Part shown: positions 49,033 to 61,800 of the stretch, in pieces
Numbering within the stretch: the first letter of the stretch is position 1
Layout of the letters: every line of letters starts with the position of its first letter
Origin: Galbula dea
Taxonomy: Eukaryota > Chordata > Aves > Piciformes > Galbulidae
DNA: 64,000 nt
Reading direction: 5' to 3'
Assembly (NCBI GenBank): GCA_013399015.1
Contig: VWZX01009108.1
Location: 1,232,822-1,296,821 of the forward strand
Notes under the pieces: model-generated
Seen by the model: only the letters and a program-made list of their open reading frames with translations
What the model was told of the DNA's origin: nothing
Databases searched by the model: none
Position numbers and translations under genes: made by a program

Positions 49033-49996
49033 GTAAGAATGAGGATTTTTACCTTGCAAAAACATTGTACAGTTAATATTTTTGTGGGGCTTAGTACCAA
49101 AGGCTATAGTCAGTCTTTTATAAAAAGCATATTGCAGCCTACAAAGAAAATTCCATTACTGCTGGCATCAGTAACTAATACCCTGAAAAGAGATCAGGGC
49201 TCTGCTCACTCTGCAGGGCTTGATTTCCTCCAGAGTATAGCATGAGCTGCTTGTAAAAGACAGTCAAACAGCTTAATGTGACAGCACATTCCCTGAAAAC
49301 CATTTGGATAAGAAACTGAAACATGGGCATAACAAACTGTGCCAGCTCAAATTTTCTGTTGTATATAAAGCAACCTGTTGAAGACAATAAATTTGGAGGC
49401 TGTCAGCCCTATCACTGTTGTTAAAGGCCAGGGGATCATCAGCACAGCAGTGTTAAACAAAAGCAGTTGTCCATTTTAATCTTGTCTGAAGCTCAGATCA
49501 GCATGGGCAAGGTTAGGTTTACCAAATCCCACTAAACATCTTCCTTGTATTAGTTTCCTTTTCACAAGTCAGTCTATGAGTGATTTTTACAGATTTGGGC
49601 TGCCAAAATTAATAATCAGCAGCAGGTTCAAAGCTTCACTTGTAAAACATGGATTTCATGTGTGTGATATCATTGTGTCAATCCATTGGAGCTTGCAACT
49701 TGATACTGCAAGAGCTCTGTATGGAAATGAACTGGGATCTTCAGCATGACTTCTCAAATAGATAAGATTAAACCAGACACTTTTAAAACACTGAAATACT
49801 TGTGAACCTGTACAAAGCATGTATCTGAGTCCCAGGTGTTAATGCATTTATCACATGCAAAGATTGTTATCAACTTGCACAAAATGATGTTTCAGTAGCA
49901 CAGAAAAATCTTTGTCATTCTGAGCTGCCTATGTAAGGAATTTTTGTGGCATTGAACTGTTCCAAAAATCTTACATTTAGTTTGTCTTTTTCACAG
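49033..49996 (+). other. IFT81 intron after coding exon 17
   Basis: The last intron, 964 nt; nothing recognisable apart from AT-rich sequence. Confidence 0.8.
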
Positions 49997-50179
49997 AAAT
50001 TAAGAGAGAAGCAGAAAGTTGTGCGGGAAAGTCATGGCCCAAACATGAAGCAAATGAAAATGTGGCAGGATTTTGAGCAGTTAATGGAATGTAAGAGAGC
50101 ATGTTTTCAGAAACAACAAAATCAAACAGCCATTGGCCAAGTCATTCAAGAAGGAGGTAAAGATAGGCTTGTGTTATGA
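49997..50179 (+). CDS. IFT81: IFT81 terminal coding exon 18 (residues 617-676)
   Basis: It encodes KLREKQKVVRESHGPNMKQM, a Cys/Gln-rich stretch, and the conserved end AIGQVIQEGGKDRLVL, followed by TGA at 50177-50179. The near-identity of this C terminus to human IFT81 supports a full-length gene. Confidence 0.96.
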   Translation, partial: KLREKQKVVRESHGPNMKQMKMWQDFEQLMECKRACFQKQQNQTAIGQVIQEGGKDRLVL

Positions 50180-50303
50180 ATTCTTCCTTCCTGATACCAA
50201 CATGAAGTAGGAAGACAGTGTGTTGGCTTCCTAAAGGTAATCTCTTACTAAGTGCTTTCATTGTTTCTACAATTTGTTGTATGTGCTTTGGTTTTGGTGG
50301 GTA

Positions 50304-50309
50304 AATAAA
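50304..50309 (+). terminator. IFT81: AATAAA polyadenylation signal of IFT81
   Basis: A canonical AATAAA lies 125 bases after the stop codon, with a T-rich stretch (AGTTTTTCC) about 20 bases beyond. It predicts a short 3' UTR ending near 50330. Confidence 0.7.
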
Positions 50310-51313
50310 GAGAGAACTAACCACTCTACCAAGTTTTTCCTCCATTGTTTAAGTGATAAGATAACATGCTTAGAAGATCAGTTAGGAGAGCTGCACTGGG
50401 GTGAGCCTGATCGTAAATCTTTGGTTTATGAGGCTGGGAATGGCATCTGCAGAGAGATCAAAGGCAAAGAAATCCTTCTCCGGGGTCACAGAAAACTTAT
50501 GTAACTGCTCTGCTTATTCTGTATCACTAAGGTTACATTTCTGCAAGGCCTTGGACTTGACATTGTATAATTGTGGACCTCCTGGCTTGGCCCTTTCCTT
50601 CCCTATTGTCTTTACTCACCCAGTGTGACTGGCAAGAATGGAGCCATTTTCCCTCTGTGCTGCACAGGCCTTGCCTGCACACCCATAGTCATACTTTCCT
50701 TGCACGGCTCAATTCAACTGATTGTGCTTCCAGGAGACAGCTCATTGCTACAGCGTCAGGACTCGGTTCTGAGAACAATCACTTGGATTCTGAGCTTCTT
50801 CCATTATCTTTTGTTGTTGTTTTTAACAAAAGTATTTTGTCTTTGCACATATACCTTCTCATTTTTTCTGGGTTGTCCATATGAAAGTATAAAAACAGTG
50901 GTTAGCTAAAGGCTTTCTTCCCTGCAGACATTCCATGCTGGTTCCAAAGAGGGTGACCCCAGGGATGGAGGGTTATTGATGGACATAAATACGGCACAGG
51001 AGCTCTTGCATACATTAGAGTATGAAAACCAGGTAGACAGGCAAGGCTGCCACGTGCTCTGGCTTCAATCCATGAGCTTCAGGCAACTGTCACTGCCCTT
51101 AGAATTCCATCCTGAGACCCTCAGCTGACCCAGGGGAAGAGGAATGTAGGTGAGGCTTGAAACTGTCCCTCACGCTTCATCATTTTGGATGAGCGCCTCT
51201 TAGCCACAATCAAAGATCAGAAGCAGAGAGATAAGTCTGCAAGACCAGACCTCCTGCTGTTCTAAAACAGTCTGTTCGCTTCTCAAATTTCTAGATGGGA
51301 TTAGAGGGGTTTG

Positions 51314-51342
51314 TTTTTTTTTTTTTGGGGGGGGGGGGGGGG
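51314..51342 (+). repeat. T13-G16 homopolymer junction
   Basis: Thirteen T are followed directly by sixteen G, then by TTGTTTGGTTTGG repeats. Lengths at such a site are prone to polymerase slippage and sequencing error; the G run could form a quadruplex. Confidence 0.9.
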
Positions 51343-54300
51343 TTGTTTGGTTTGGTTTGTTTTTAGTTTTTCCTCCCTGCAGTCCAATGTCTTTTCAGGA
51401 CATAAAAACCAATTTTGCTTTCTCTGGTACCTAACTATGAGATCATCTGCTGTTTTCTGTATCAAGAGAGTATGGTAATTACATAGTTCCTCGTTTGCCT
51501 TTGCATTAAATACATTTGTTAACAGATCTAAACTAAAATCTGAGGACTACACTTTGACTGTGTGGTATTCTTGTTCTTTTACATTTCTTAGGTGAAAGAA
51601 GGTATGTTGTTGTGAAAAGTAGTTTGCTAGGCCACAGGAGGAGAGCTTTGAATGGGTCTTTTCATGAAATTTATTTCAGAGGCACCCAAAGGGTTCAAAA
51701 CCACAGTGTATGTGCAAGGAGTGGGTCTCAGATCCATAGACTCCTAGGACATCCTCACGTAAGCCCTCCCACACTGCTGAACAGCTGAAGATAGGCTTTT
51801 CAGCAGCTGCTCACTAATCTTTCCCAGGACAAGGAGAAGCAGCACGTTTTCCCCTACGCACTTTGTCAGGGAACAGGGAAGGAAGGCTGTGCTGTAGGAC
51901 ACAGGTTGAGTTGGCTGGGGTGTGGAGAATGTGCAGCATTGCTACCACCCACAGCTTCCATGAGCTGATCTCTCTACCTGGCAGGAGAAAGGGGCCTTAA
52001 GGCACTGGAGGGAGGCTGTATCCATGGGGAAGGAAGGAGCTCAGGAAAAGGACATAGACAGACTATATAGTGTGGGCACAGCCATCTCCAGAGACATTTT
52101 GTCCCTGCTAGCCCTGAACTGTTACTACCATACCTTACCTGCACTGCACTCTTAAGGCCTGGTGGGCTGAAGAAAGCTGTGGTAGTCACATATGGACTTC
52201 TAAAGGAGGGCAACAGCAAAGGAACAGAGACATGCTGAAAACATGAGACTGTCATCAAAAAGGGGCATTTAGGTTACTTAGGAATCAGCCCGTGGTTCAG
52301 AGTCACCAGACAGGGCAGGGAAAAAAGGGCATTTTATATCCTTCAAGTCAAAACTTTTAACAAAACCCTAGAAACCCTATTTGACTAGACTGTTCTTGCA
52401 AATCCATTTATGTATTACATGGATTAGCCTGCTGCCCAGGATAAAGCACTGCTTTTGAATTTCATAGCAACAACGTAGAGTAAGATTGAGTATAATCATT
52501 TTCTGTTTTTCTGTTCAGTTACCCTAAAAATAGTTCATCTTTCTTCCCTGTAAAAACAGTTTATTGCTAGTTGCTCAAAGATGACGTGATTGTTGTTCTG
52601 ATCTGATTAGTGTTCTGTCATTTGTGCTGCATCAAGAAAAGGGCACACAGATTATACACTACAGCAGCAGCAAAATGACTTCCTGAGATGAAGCAGAAAA
52701 TCATAGTAACTGTTATGAAAAGAAAATTGGAAAAACTCAAAACTCTATTTTTAGCTTTTTATGCAAGTGGACATTTAATAAATATGACTTGAATGGATTC
52801 TGTTCACTGGCTTTTCCACCTAGCTCATGGTTTGATAGGAGCCTTCAAAAATCTTTGAATGTCACAGTTTTATCTTTACTTCCTAACTTGTGACAAAAAG
52901 CTTACTTCTGATGCTTTTTTTTGCCTTTGTTATTATTAATAGCCTAGCTGGTTAACTAGGAAGATTAAAGATACCATATGGAAAAATCCCTGCCTTTCCC
53001 TTGTGAAGGTCCAAATAAATCAAAAATGTGCATAGCTAAATATGGGGCTCCAGCACTCACCACATTTCTTCCTGTTGGAACACTGATCCGAGCAGTCACT
53101 CATGAGCAGCAGCTGACTTTGGTTCAAAAGGCTTCTCCTTATCTTTCCCCAGAACTCCATGAGGAAGTATTCCAGCTATGGAACTACTACAGTATTCTGC
53201 AGCTTTGTGTCATGTAGTTGATTTCAGCTGTCCCTGGAGCTACAGGCAAGTTCCACATGGACCTAAGAGATTAAATAGTTACAGGCATCAGAAACAGGCA
53301 TGAGAAAACAGTTCATCTGCTGTGTTATGTGACCAGCCATTTTACCATCTGGCTATCAGATCCTTTTGTTTGTATTAGTGGTACCATTTCACTTCCCTTT
53401 GAACTAGAATTTGTTCAGATGTTCCAAGTAACACAGATCTAGGTTTGTTTATTTATCTGTACTCACATGGATATTACTACTAATGAAGTCCTAGAGTTGC
53501 CTACAATCATAGAAGTTAAACCCTGCTATTGTATTTATTAGGTTTAAATATACCAATTCCCAGAGTTTTCTTGAGAAGACATTTCTACAGTAAGATGTTG
53601 CTCACTGTTATAAACACAATACAGCAGAAGCATTTAGTAACCTTTCACTGCTTAGAAAATGGCCTCTTGATGAGGATGCTCTGGTTAATAAGCATGGATT
53701 CTATTGTACCCAATAAGCAATACCAAATCTGTTCCCAGGTTCAGGAACTGGAAACAAAGTGCAGAGCTGCCTCTCCTTAGGTCACTATTTCATGTCTGGG
53801 CCAGATGAACAGCAAGGGAAAGCTCACTGTTAACTACCTGCTGGCTGTCCTCAGCAAGTGATCTGTGCAGAGCCATTTGGCACTATCAGCCCAATTCCTA
53901 AATCACCACTCTGGCAGTGTTTGGTGAGCCTGGAGCCAGCTTCCACATGAAGACAGACAGATGGATGACTGAAAGACCTCAGAGACTGGAAGTGCTGTTA
54001 CCTGAAAGGTGTCCTCTTAGGAGAAAGGTCATGACACATTGACACAGTGGAGTGTGGGAAGCTGTTGCTCCATCGTGGTGTCTGTGGGTGAGGAGGGCTC
54101 TGATGCTTGCAGATCTGGTTTCTCTTGTTGACCCTGTATTTGCTCAGACTGAAGTGAAAAAAAAATAAAAGAACTGGATCTGACAGGGTGCCCTCTGTTA
54201 TCATTTGTAGCACTAGGTTTCCTGCTGAAGGAACACTGTTAACTCTTCAGCTGCCTTTCTCTATTGCAACCTGGAATGGAGACAAAATTGACACTTCCAT

Positions 54301-55862
54301 GGATGTGTCAGTGTTCCAGTGAGGAAGCAGTACATGAATCAACAATTTTATCACAGGGTACCACCTGTCTGGTCAACACCCAGTTGGGTAGTTGTTTTTC
54401 AACAATCAGATTGACCTAGCTCCAACTTGGTTCAAGAGTTCTTTAAATTCTCAGCATGAGTTTAAAATGAGCTCCCCAAATCCTCAATGTCTCGGTGTCT
54501 GTACTGGTAGTTCAGTAGCCATCTCCAAACCCCCAAAGCAATCTGGTTTAGTCCAAGGTCATTGGGTGAAAAGGGTATTTTTCAATTGCATTACAATGGT
54601 TTTCAGGATTCCAGTTTATAGCCAAAACCAAAACCCAACACTGAGAGCCACTGTGCTGTGCTGATGTCAAACTTGGTGCTCTGGAGTTTGCAGGGGGGGC
54701 AAACATATTCCAGATAATCAGCAGGAGCTGTGAGACAAATCATGCTGTCCTTACTTTCACAAAATCCTCACTGACTTCAGTGGGAATTTTGCCAAAATAA
54801 GGTCTGCTAGATTTAGCTCTGTGTTCTTCCCCCTGACAGAACAAGCAGGAATTAAAGGGCCAGCATCAGATTGATGAGACAGGAGAGAAAAAAAAAGAAC
54901 TGTAATTATCTAAACTAACAACTTTCATCCAACACAAATCAGTGTGCCACTAGAGACATTCTAATTTATTACAAAAATGAAATGTTTGTGGAAGTTCTTC
55001 TCAGCACAAACAATCAAAATACCCAAGTCCTTAGCAATATGGTTTGATGTTTATTAGACATCTGAGAGGCTGTCTTGCACAAATCTAGTGCTGAAGTATT
55101 TATAGTCTTTATCATCACAATATAACTTTATGCATTACCTTGTATCTAAAGGCATTATTTATTATTTCAAAAGTGTGGGGGTTTTTGGTTTGTTTGTTGG
55201 GGTTTTTTTGCATTTCCATTCCTCACAGTTAAGAATTTGGGTTTGCAAATTGGGATACACACAGCCAGCATTTGCTGAATGCCAGTATTCCTGCAAATGG
55301 ATCTCAAGCCCATGTCTCAGCCTGTTTCAGTTCAGACTGTCACTACAGAAGAAAATGTCATTTTTTAAGCTTCCAAATTCTATTGCAACTGCTCAAGTTT
55401 TCAAACCACTCATTTATACAATAAGCACTTAATTAGGTCTACTCTTGAAACAGGATAAAGCCAAATCCTGCACATTTTGTTAATACCAGGAAAAATGCAG
55501 TTGATAGGAGTATGGAAAATGGGATCTTACCAGCTTTCAAAGGTAATTCCTTCCTCTCTTCCTACTTCTTTTCCCTGGAATGAAATAGAAAATATGCCTG
55601 GCACTTAGGGATCAACAAGAACAAAAGCATAAAGGCTTAAATCATGTACAAATTACAAGCATGGAAGGGAAATAATGAAGGAATATTCTCACAGTTTCTT
55701 CCCTCTATTTTACAACTGGTTCCTACTAAAGAAAACTCCACAAGCTTATGGATTAATATTTTCTACAACTGAAATAAAATGTGTGGATTTTTAATGCACT
55801 TTTTAATGGATTACTATTTTTTAAAATAACAGTTGCAATTCTAGGGTTATAAAATATGAAGA

Positions 55863-55886
55863 CTTCAGTAGCTTCAGCTACTGAAG
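55863..55886. repeat. Perfect 10-bp inverted repeat with 4-base loop
   Basis: CTTCAGTAGC and GCTACTGAAG are exact reverse complements separated by TTCA. It is a compact hairpin in DNA or RNA, too short for a typical microRNA precursor. Confidence 0.85.
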
Positions 55887-58800
55887 TGATGCATTCCTCC
55901 AAGACTGCCTTCTGTGGACTGCAGCATTCAAACCCTTGGAATTGTTTGAAGTATTTATAAAACATTGCACCCATCTCCCTTATTCCCTGCTTTAAAGCTT
56001 GCCATGTTTTTATAGCATATTGAAAAGAAAACAGAACTGTAGCAGAACATTGGAAGGCTCCCACAGACAACCTGTTCCACTAATATTTTACATTCATGTT
56101 GCATCACTTTCATTTTACGTAGGCTGATGAAACTGCTCAGGTATCTGCATGAGTGAGCAGCAGAACAGAGAGATTTAGTTAATGTTCAGAGGACAGCAGT
56201 GAAAATTGGGCATTATTTCATGGGCAGTGACTATGTCATCTCAAAATTAAGTCTCCTTAGGATATTATCTCCCACAGCTAATAACTAGAAAGCAATCTGA
56301 ATTCTGACAGAGAAGTGGTGCATGGCATGCTGCAGAGTGGGTTGTTGCTGTTGTGCTTGCTATTCCTTTATTTTAGGTACTACACTGTACTTCAACCCTT
56401 TGTATGTGAAATGCACCCCTCTGAAATCTCTATACACTGAAGGGTCTTTTCTGCTTGTTGATTTAATTGAATGAAGTGAAGGTTGATGGTAAAATACGAG
56501 GAGAGGGAAAGAGAGAACTCCTACACTAGAAACAGCACTATAAATATCTTCCTGGGATCATTAACACAACCTTGTAACACTTCACCCTGTGTGGCAGAAA
56601 GACTTGTACAATCCTGTTCTGAAAAGCCTATGAAGTGTTCACAATTCTATCCCAAATGAATGGAGCTTTCTTGTAAGTGGAAAGAAAACATCTCATCATT
56701 CTTAATTCAATAATCCAAGTAATTTTCAACCTTTGGAGGGATTCACTTGCTAGTGACTTGGCAGTGTCAAACCCACGTTTGACTTTTATTCTGACACTTC
56801 TTGAAGAATTTGATTGAAACTATATATGTCCAGATAACAGCCAACAAAGTGCCCCTCTTACGTTTGTTTCAAGATATTTTTGGAAACAACAGAGGCGACC
56901 TTGGATGGAGCTGCCTTTCCAATTTAGGACTTCATTTGGTCTAAGAGAGTAAAATTATACTCTTGAAACCTTTTGGGTACCCACAAAGAAGAGAGTTTTA
57001 TTAGTGTATAATCATCTTTCTCTGCCTTCTTCACAGTGTCAGTTTGTTTAGGATAAGAATTATTTTAGGTAATCAACAGTTACTTTCAAATGTCCATATT
57101 AATAGTCCTCTGATGTTATCACATGTCCCTTAAAAATCCTGTGTAATCTAAACCCACAGTGGTCCCTTATGTAATACCTTTGCTGCTTTAGAACTAGTGT
57201 TAATAAATAAGTGTTTGCCTCTGCCTTTGCTTATAGACACAAAGAATCTGATTTCAAGCCAGAGCTCACCCAGACTTGATGTAAAGTCTAAATGAGGAGA
57301 GTGGTAATGCTGGTGAATGCTCTGTGATGGGGCTGCCACCTGTCCACATCACAGCAGAAATACTGTTTGTCAAGCTTCAAGTTTAAAAGCCAAGGTTAGG
57401 AGCCAGGTCCTCTGCACATCTAGAGTGGGGTGATTGTTTTCTTCTGACTTCAGTTTGGCAGCTGTGCAATTGTATGGGTAACATTTTATTACATCTAATC
57501 ACTTAAGATGTTTTAAATAGTTTGCACTTAATTTCTTATATAATCAATATATTTTAATGCATTTGTATTAGTCTCTGGTATAGGCATACTGCACTGCAAA
57601 ATGGAATTAGTTTGTTGCAATGATAATGCAGTTTCACTGCTGTCAATGAAAGCAGACTTGACAGAGTACAGTTTTCTTGTCATTTCTCTTGTACAATATT
57701 TACTCTCTTCAATGACAATGTTGTCTGCTGTTACCTCATGATCAAATACAGAGTATGACGTGGAAACTAAAGCTAGACCTGCCAGTGGAATCTATTTGAC
57801 CTAAGTACATACAAATGCAGACGTAAATATACGACTGGGAGGTATACTGTTGATTTATATGTACTATAGTATATATGTTGTTTATATGATCACACTTAGG
57901 GTCAATGCATATTTTTGTAGCTCTGGTATATACTTACTATGACTGATGGCTCAAGTTCTAACTCTAGAATATCCAGTTCCCTGATTTGATGGCATTGTCA
58001 CGTAAAGTATTTGTCGACAGCTTAAGAGAATCAACTCTGATCCTGTGAACCTATATGTGACCATGACTACATCAGCATATGCACAAATCAGGTTAAAATA
58101 AACTATTTGGTATAACTTTAACCACAGAATCTCAAAATCATTTACAAACAACTCAGTGGGTCTGTTGACCATCTAACCAGATAAACAAGCTGCTGCTATT
58201 TGTATTATTTTCTAGATGAACACACTACAGTATGGTATGAAACAGAAGCAAAACTGGGAATCTAGCCCTTGTCTCTGGGCTGTGGTCTCAGGGCATGCCC
58301 AGGATTCCCAACCTGATGTCCCTGAGAAACCTCCAAAGTGTTGTCCCGACCCTTGAAGCCTCATCTTAGTCCAAGGTTTGGTTCATTTGAACGTGATACA
58401 GCAAAGGTCACAAAATTTCACAGGGCAGTAGTCAGTGTCCTAGCTTTGAGTATCCTCAGCTGACCTCTGTCACTCCCTAAAAAGTAATTCAGAAGTAAAA
58501 TGTCTGTACATTTGCAATGTGAGAATTCATTAAAATGTGTAATGGAAAGGTATAACAGATACAGAGAAACAAATCTGATCCAGACAAATGGAAAGCAGTT
58601 TCCCAAGGGAGTTTTTAATGAAATTGTAACGAGGAATTTCAAACAGAAAAAGCATCACAACTCTGCCTTCATTGAGCCAGCAAAACTAAATGGGAGATTT
58701 TCTCTTACCCTGAGCTCTTTGATAATCCCAGAGAGATAACTATCAGGAGCAGCAGTCCTAAATAGCAACCCTGTGTGTGCATTGCACGCAGCCACGTGGA

Positions 58801-61800
58801 CACAGACGAGGTCTCTGTTATAAACCAGTATACAGCACCTGGGGCAACTCTTTCTTGGTGTGCCTGTTCTGTGAACATTCCCAGTGTTGTGCTGTAGCTG
58901 AACCACAGTGATTATATAAAATCTGGAACAGAAATAACAGGAAATTCTATCTTTTTTTTTCTTAAACATCTAGAGGAAATGAAGATATTTTGAATACTAG
59001 TCAATGTTTTCTTCCAAAAACATGTAAAGATGCATGGATGTGAAAGCACTCCAAGAGAAAAACTGCTTGGCTTAGAACATGGTAAGGAAGGAGAGAGTTT
59101 GTGCTTCTGGTTTATTGCCCCAGGCAGCTGTGGTCAAAACGGCTGCTTCTGCTTGTCTGGACTTCCCAAAGACTTGTTTGTAAATGATTTTGAGACTCTG
59201 TGATGAAAGTTATACCAAACAGTTTATTTTAACCTGATTCCTCAGTGCACTGGCATGCTGGAATGGTTTGGAATTAGACCTCAAAGGCAGCAGATTTATC
59301 ACTGGAGCACTAAATTTTGCTTTTATATGTGAGAACAACTCCAGGGTAACCTCAGTTAATGAATAACCCAGTCAATGGTGATAGCTCCTGTTGAATCTGA
59401 TAAATCTGGCCTTAAACAAAAAACCACAACTTTTCTTGATATAAGCATATACTGTAGGGGAGTAAAACCATCTTCCCCATGAAAAATTTCAGTCTCAGCA
59501 GAACACAAACATTAAATGTTCATATTCATATTATTTCTTGAAAAAGAAATAAACAAACCTGGAAAACCATGTTCAAAAAACCCACAACTTTTTAATGCAA
59601 AGAAATGCATTCTGGAAAGAAAACTTAAGCTCTTTAAAAAAAAAAAGAGACCAAACCAAAAGGTTCTTTAGGCAGTACAAAAAAAAAAAGAAGCCCAACT
59701 CAACTAGCTTTGATGGAAATGCTCTCCTTACCTACAAGATGTAGAGCCTGTGACTGTGTAGTTCAGAAGAATGAGATGAACTCTTCCCAGCAGGCTCAGC
59801 AGTGTTTACAGAGTTCTATTCTCCATGGGAAGGCACCGACACTGGGGTTTCATAAGGAGGGAATTTTTCTTTGATACAGCAGCTGCATCAGAGCCAATTT
59901 TAACCTGCAAATACATAAAGCTGATGCAATTTATCTTTGTTTGAAACAACCCATAAGGGTACATCCAGTTTTTTTATACAAGGGCATTCAACAAATAGAG
60001 TGGTTTGCAGTGTTATTGCTTCACTGCTGCATAAATATCGAATACCTAACCACAGCATTAGCTAATTACATTGGGGGTGATTATTGGTCAGGGATAAAGC
60101 ACACAGTAAGTAAGCATGGATTAAGCCTGCCCTCTTACTGCACATACTGTGGTTGCTCCCTGAATACAATGAGGATGTAGGTTTCCAGGAGATTAAATCC
60201 AACAATAAGTTGCACCTGATACCTAAAAAAAGGCCAACAAAAACTAGATGGAGCTTCCTTGAATTGCAAGCTGCTGCACAGACTGGATGGAACTCCAGCC
60301 AAAGCTGCTCCAAAAGCAAAATCCCTTCAGTAAAACAGTGGTGAGAACTCTGCTTTTAACTGCAATGATTACTTGGTCTATACTAATACATTCTGCACAA
60401 TTTATCTTTACAAGGTACAGACAGTAACCCAGAATTGACAAAGGCTGTTTCAAAAGAGAAACCACAAGCACATGCATTCCACACAGGCATGCACCTCCCA
60501 CCAGAGCCAGCACTAATCCCAGCCAACCTGCCCAAAGCACAGCTATCAGAAAACATGGCCTATAGAAAAGTGTTTCTCTTCCCACAGGATTGCTGTTTCC
60601 TACCCATTACTGCACTAATGGTAAAAAGATTCATCCCCCACATCCATGTTCCTCCAGCTATAACCACTTTGGGCTTCATCAGCAAAGTGCTTGTGTGACT
60701 GACAGCGTGTTGAGCACTTTGGAGAACTGACCCATCTGAAACTCCCTTTCAAGGCTTGTTGGCAGCCATTGTGAACACACAAGGCCACAAACACAGTGTC
60801 TGCAAGATACTATAGGCAGGCTCATGCTGTTTGGACAATTTTTCTTAAAAGAAATGATTTTAAATGCTGTCAACAAGCTAGAAGGGTCTACACTGAGCTG
60901 AGTGAGCTAGTTAAAGAACATGAAGGAAGCTAGGTCAGCAGTAGACCACGTTCACTCCCACTTAAGAGTGCCTGTGGAGCACAACAGCTGCAGAGAAACC
61001 CCAGACTGCTTGGGTAGAAAAACCTATGAAAGACAGCAGCTTTGCATTCAGAAGTATCCTGTCCTAGATGACTGAAAAAAATTTCTCCATCAGTATATTC
61101 ATTGATGGATTACACCAGCACATAGTGATGCATGTTACTGAATAGTTAGGAAAAAATAACTGGTAGCCTGAGAGAAGAGGTGGAACTGTCCTGCCCTGGG
61201 ATACCATAGTCTAAACCAGCTTGCAGCCACTGTGAAAAAGTTCTTTCAGCTGTGTTGGCACAACTCCTTATGGGGCTGCATGGTCAGGCTTATCACAGTC
61301 TCTTGCTGAAAGATGATTATTAACTCAGTTACCCAGTTTATAGCCACAGACAATTGTAATAGCACAACTGAAGGTGCAGAGAGCAGCAGGCAAAGGAGCT
61401 GGGAGCAAGTGGGCAGGGACACAGAGAACAAGGGTCTGGAGCTTCCTAAACTGCCATTGTTGTCAAAGAAAATGTTTTGTAGAACTCCACCTGCATCTGC
61501 AGTTGCTGTTGTCCTCGATGTGCTTCAGGGATCAGCCCAAGACAGTCTGAAGACAAATTGGAAAAATAACAACTGTTTTATTAAAAAGCTCATAAGCAAA
61601 GGTGAAATCTTTCCTTCATCAAAACCTGCTCCCCTAAGGGGATGTTGAGTGATCAGAGAGTTAAATAAAAAAACCAAGACACAAACATTTTCTCATTTAA
61701 GAAATGCTCACCAGCTGATCTGTGGTGGAAGGCAGGATATTAATGCTCATAACTTCTGATTAGCTTTCTCAGAGATGTCATGCTCCTCTCCTTTATGTGC

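Larger units (their letters stand above)
12038..50330 (+). other. IFT81: IFT81 gene span (intraflagellar transport protein 81)
   Basis: IFT81 is a core subunit of the IFT-B complex that carries cargo along the axoneme in cilia and flagella. It pairs with IFT74 through its coiled coil, and the two form the tubulin-binding module. Eighteen coding exons were placed; all boundaries are GT-AG and every junction phase closes. The joined frame is 2031 nt, 676 residues plus stop, equal to the human length I recall, and the sequence follows the human protein from MSDQI to DRLVL. Residues 1 to about 125 form the calponin-homology-like domain; the rest is Glu/Lys/Gln-rich coiled coil. Lys73 and Lys75 (in LKYKP), reported to contact tubulin, are kept. 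Introns range from 88 nt to 8.2 kb. The start of the span is approximate because the non-coding first exon could not be fixed. Confidence 0.95.

Noticed and set aside
51692..51703. GGGTTCAAAACC, resembling a tRNA B box
   Set aside because: No A box or cloverleaf upstream.
61313..61648. 111-codon open frame downstream of IFT81
   Set aside because: No recognisable domain, no promoter or splice context; consistent with chance.
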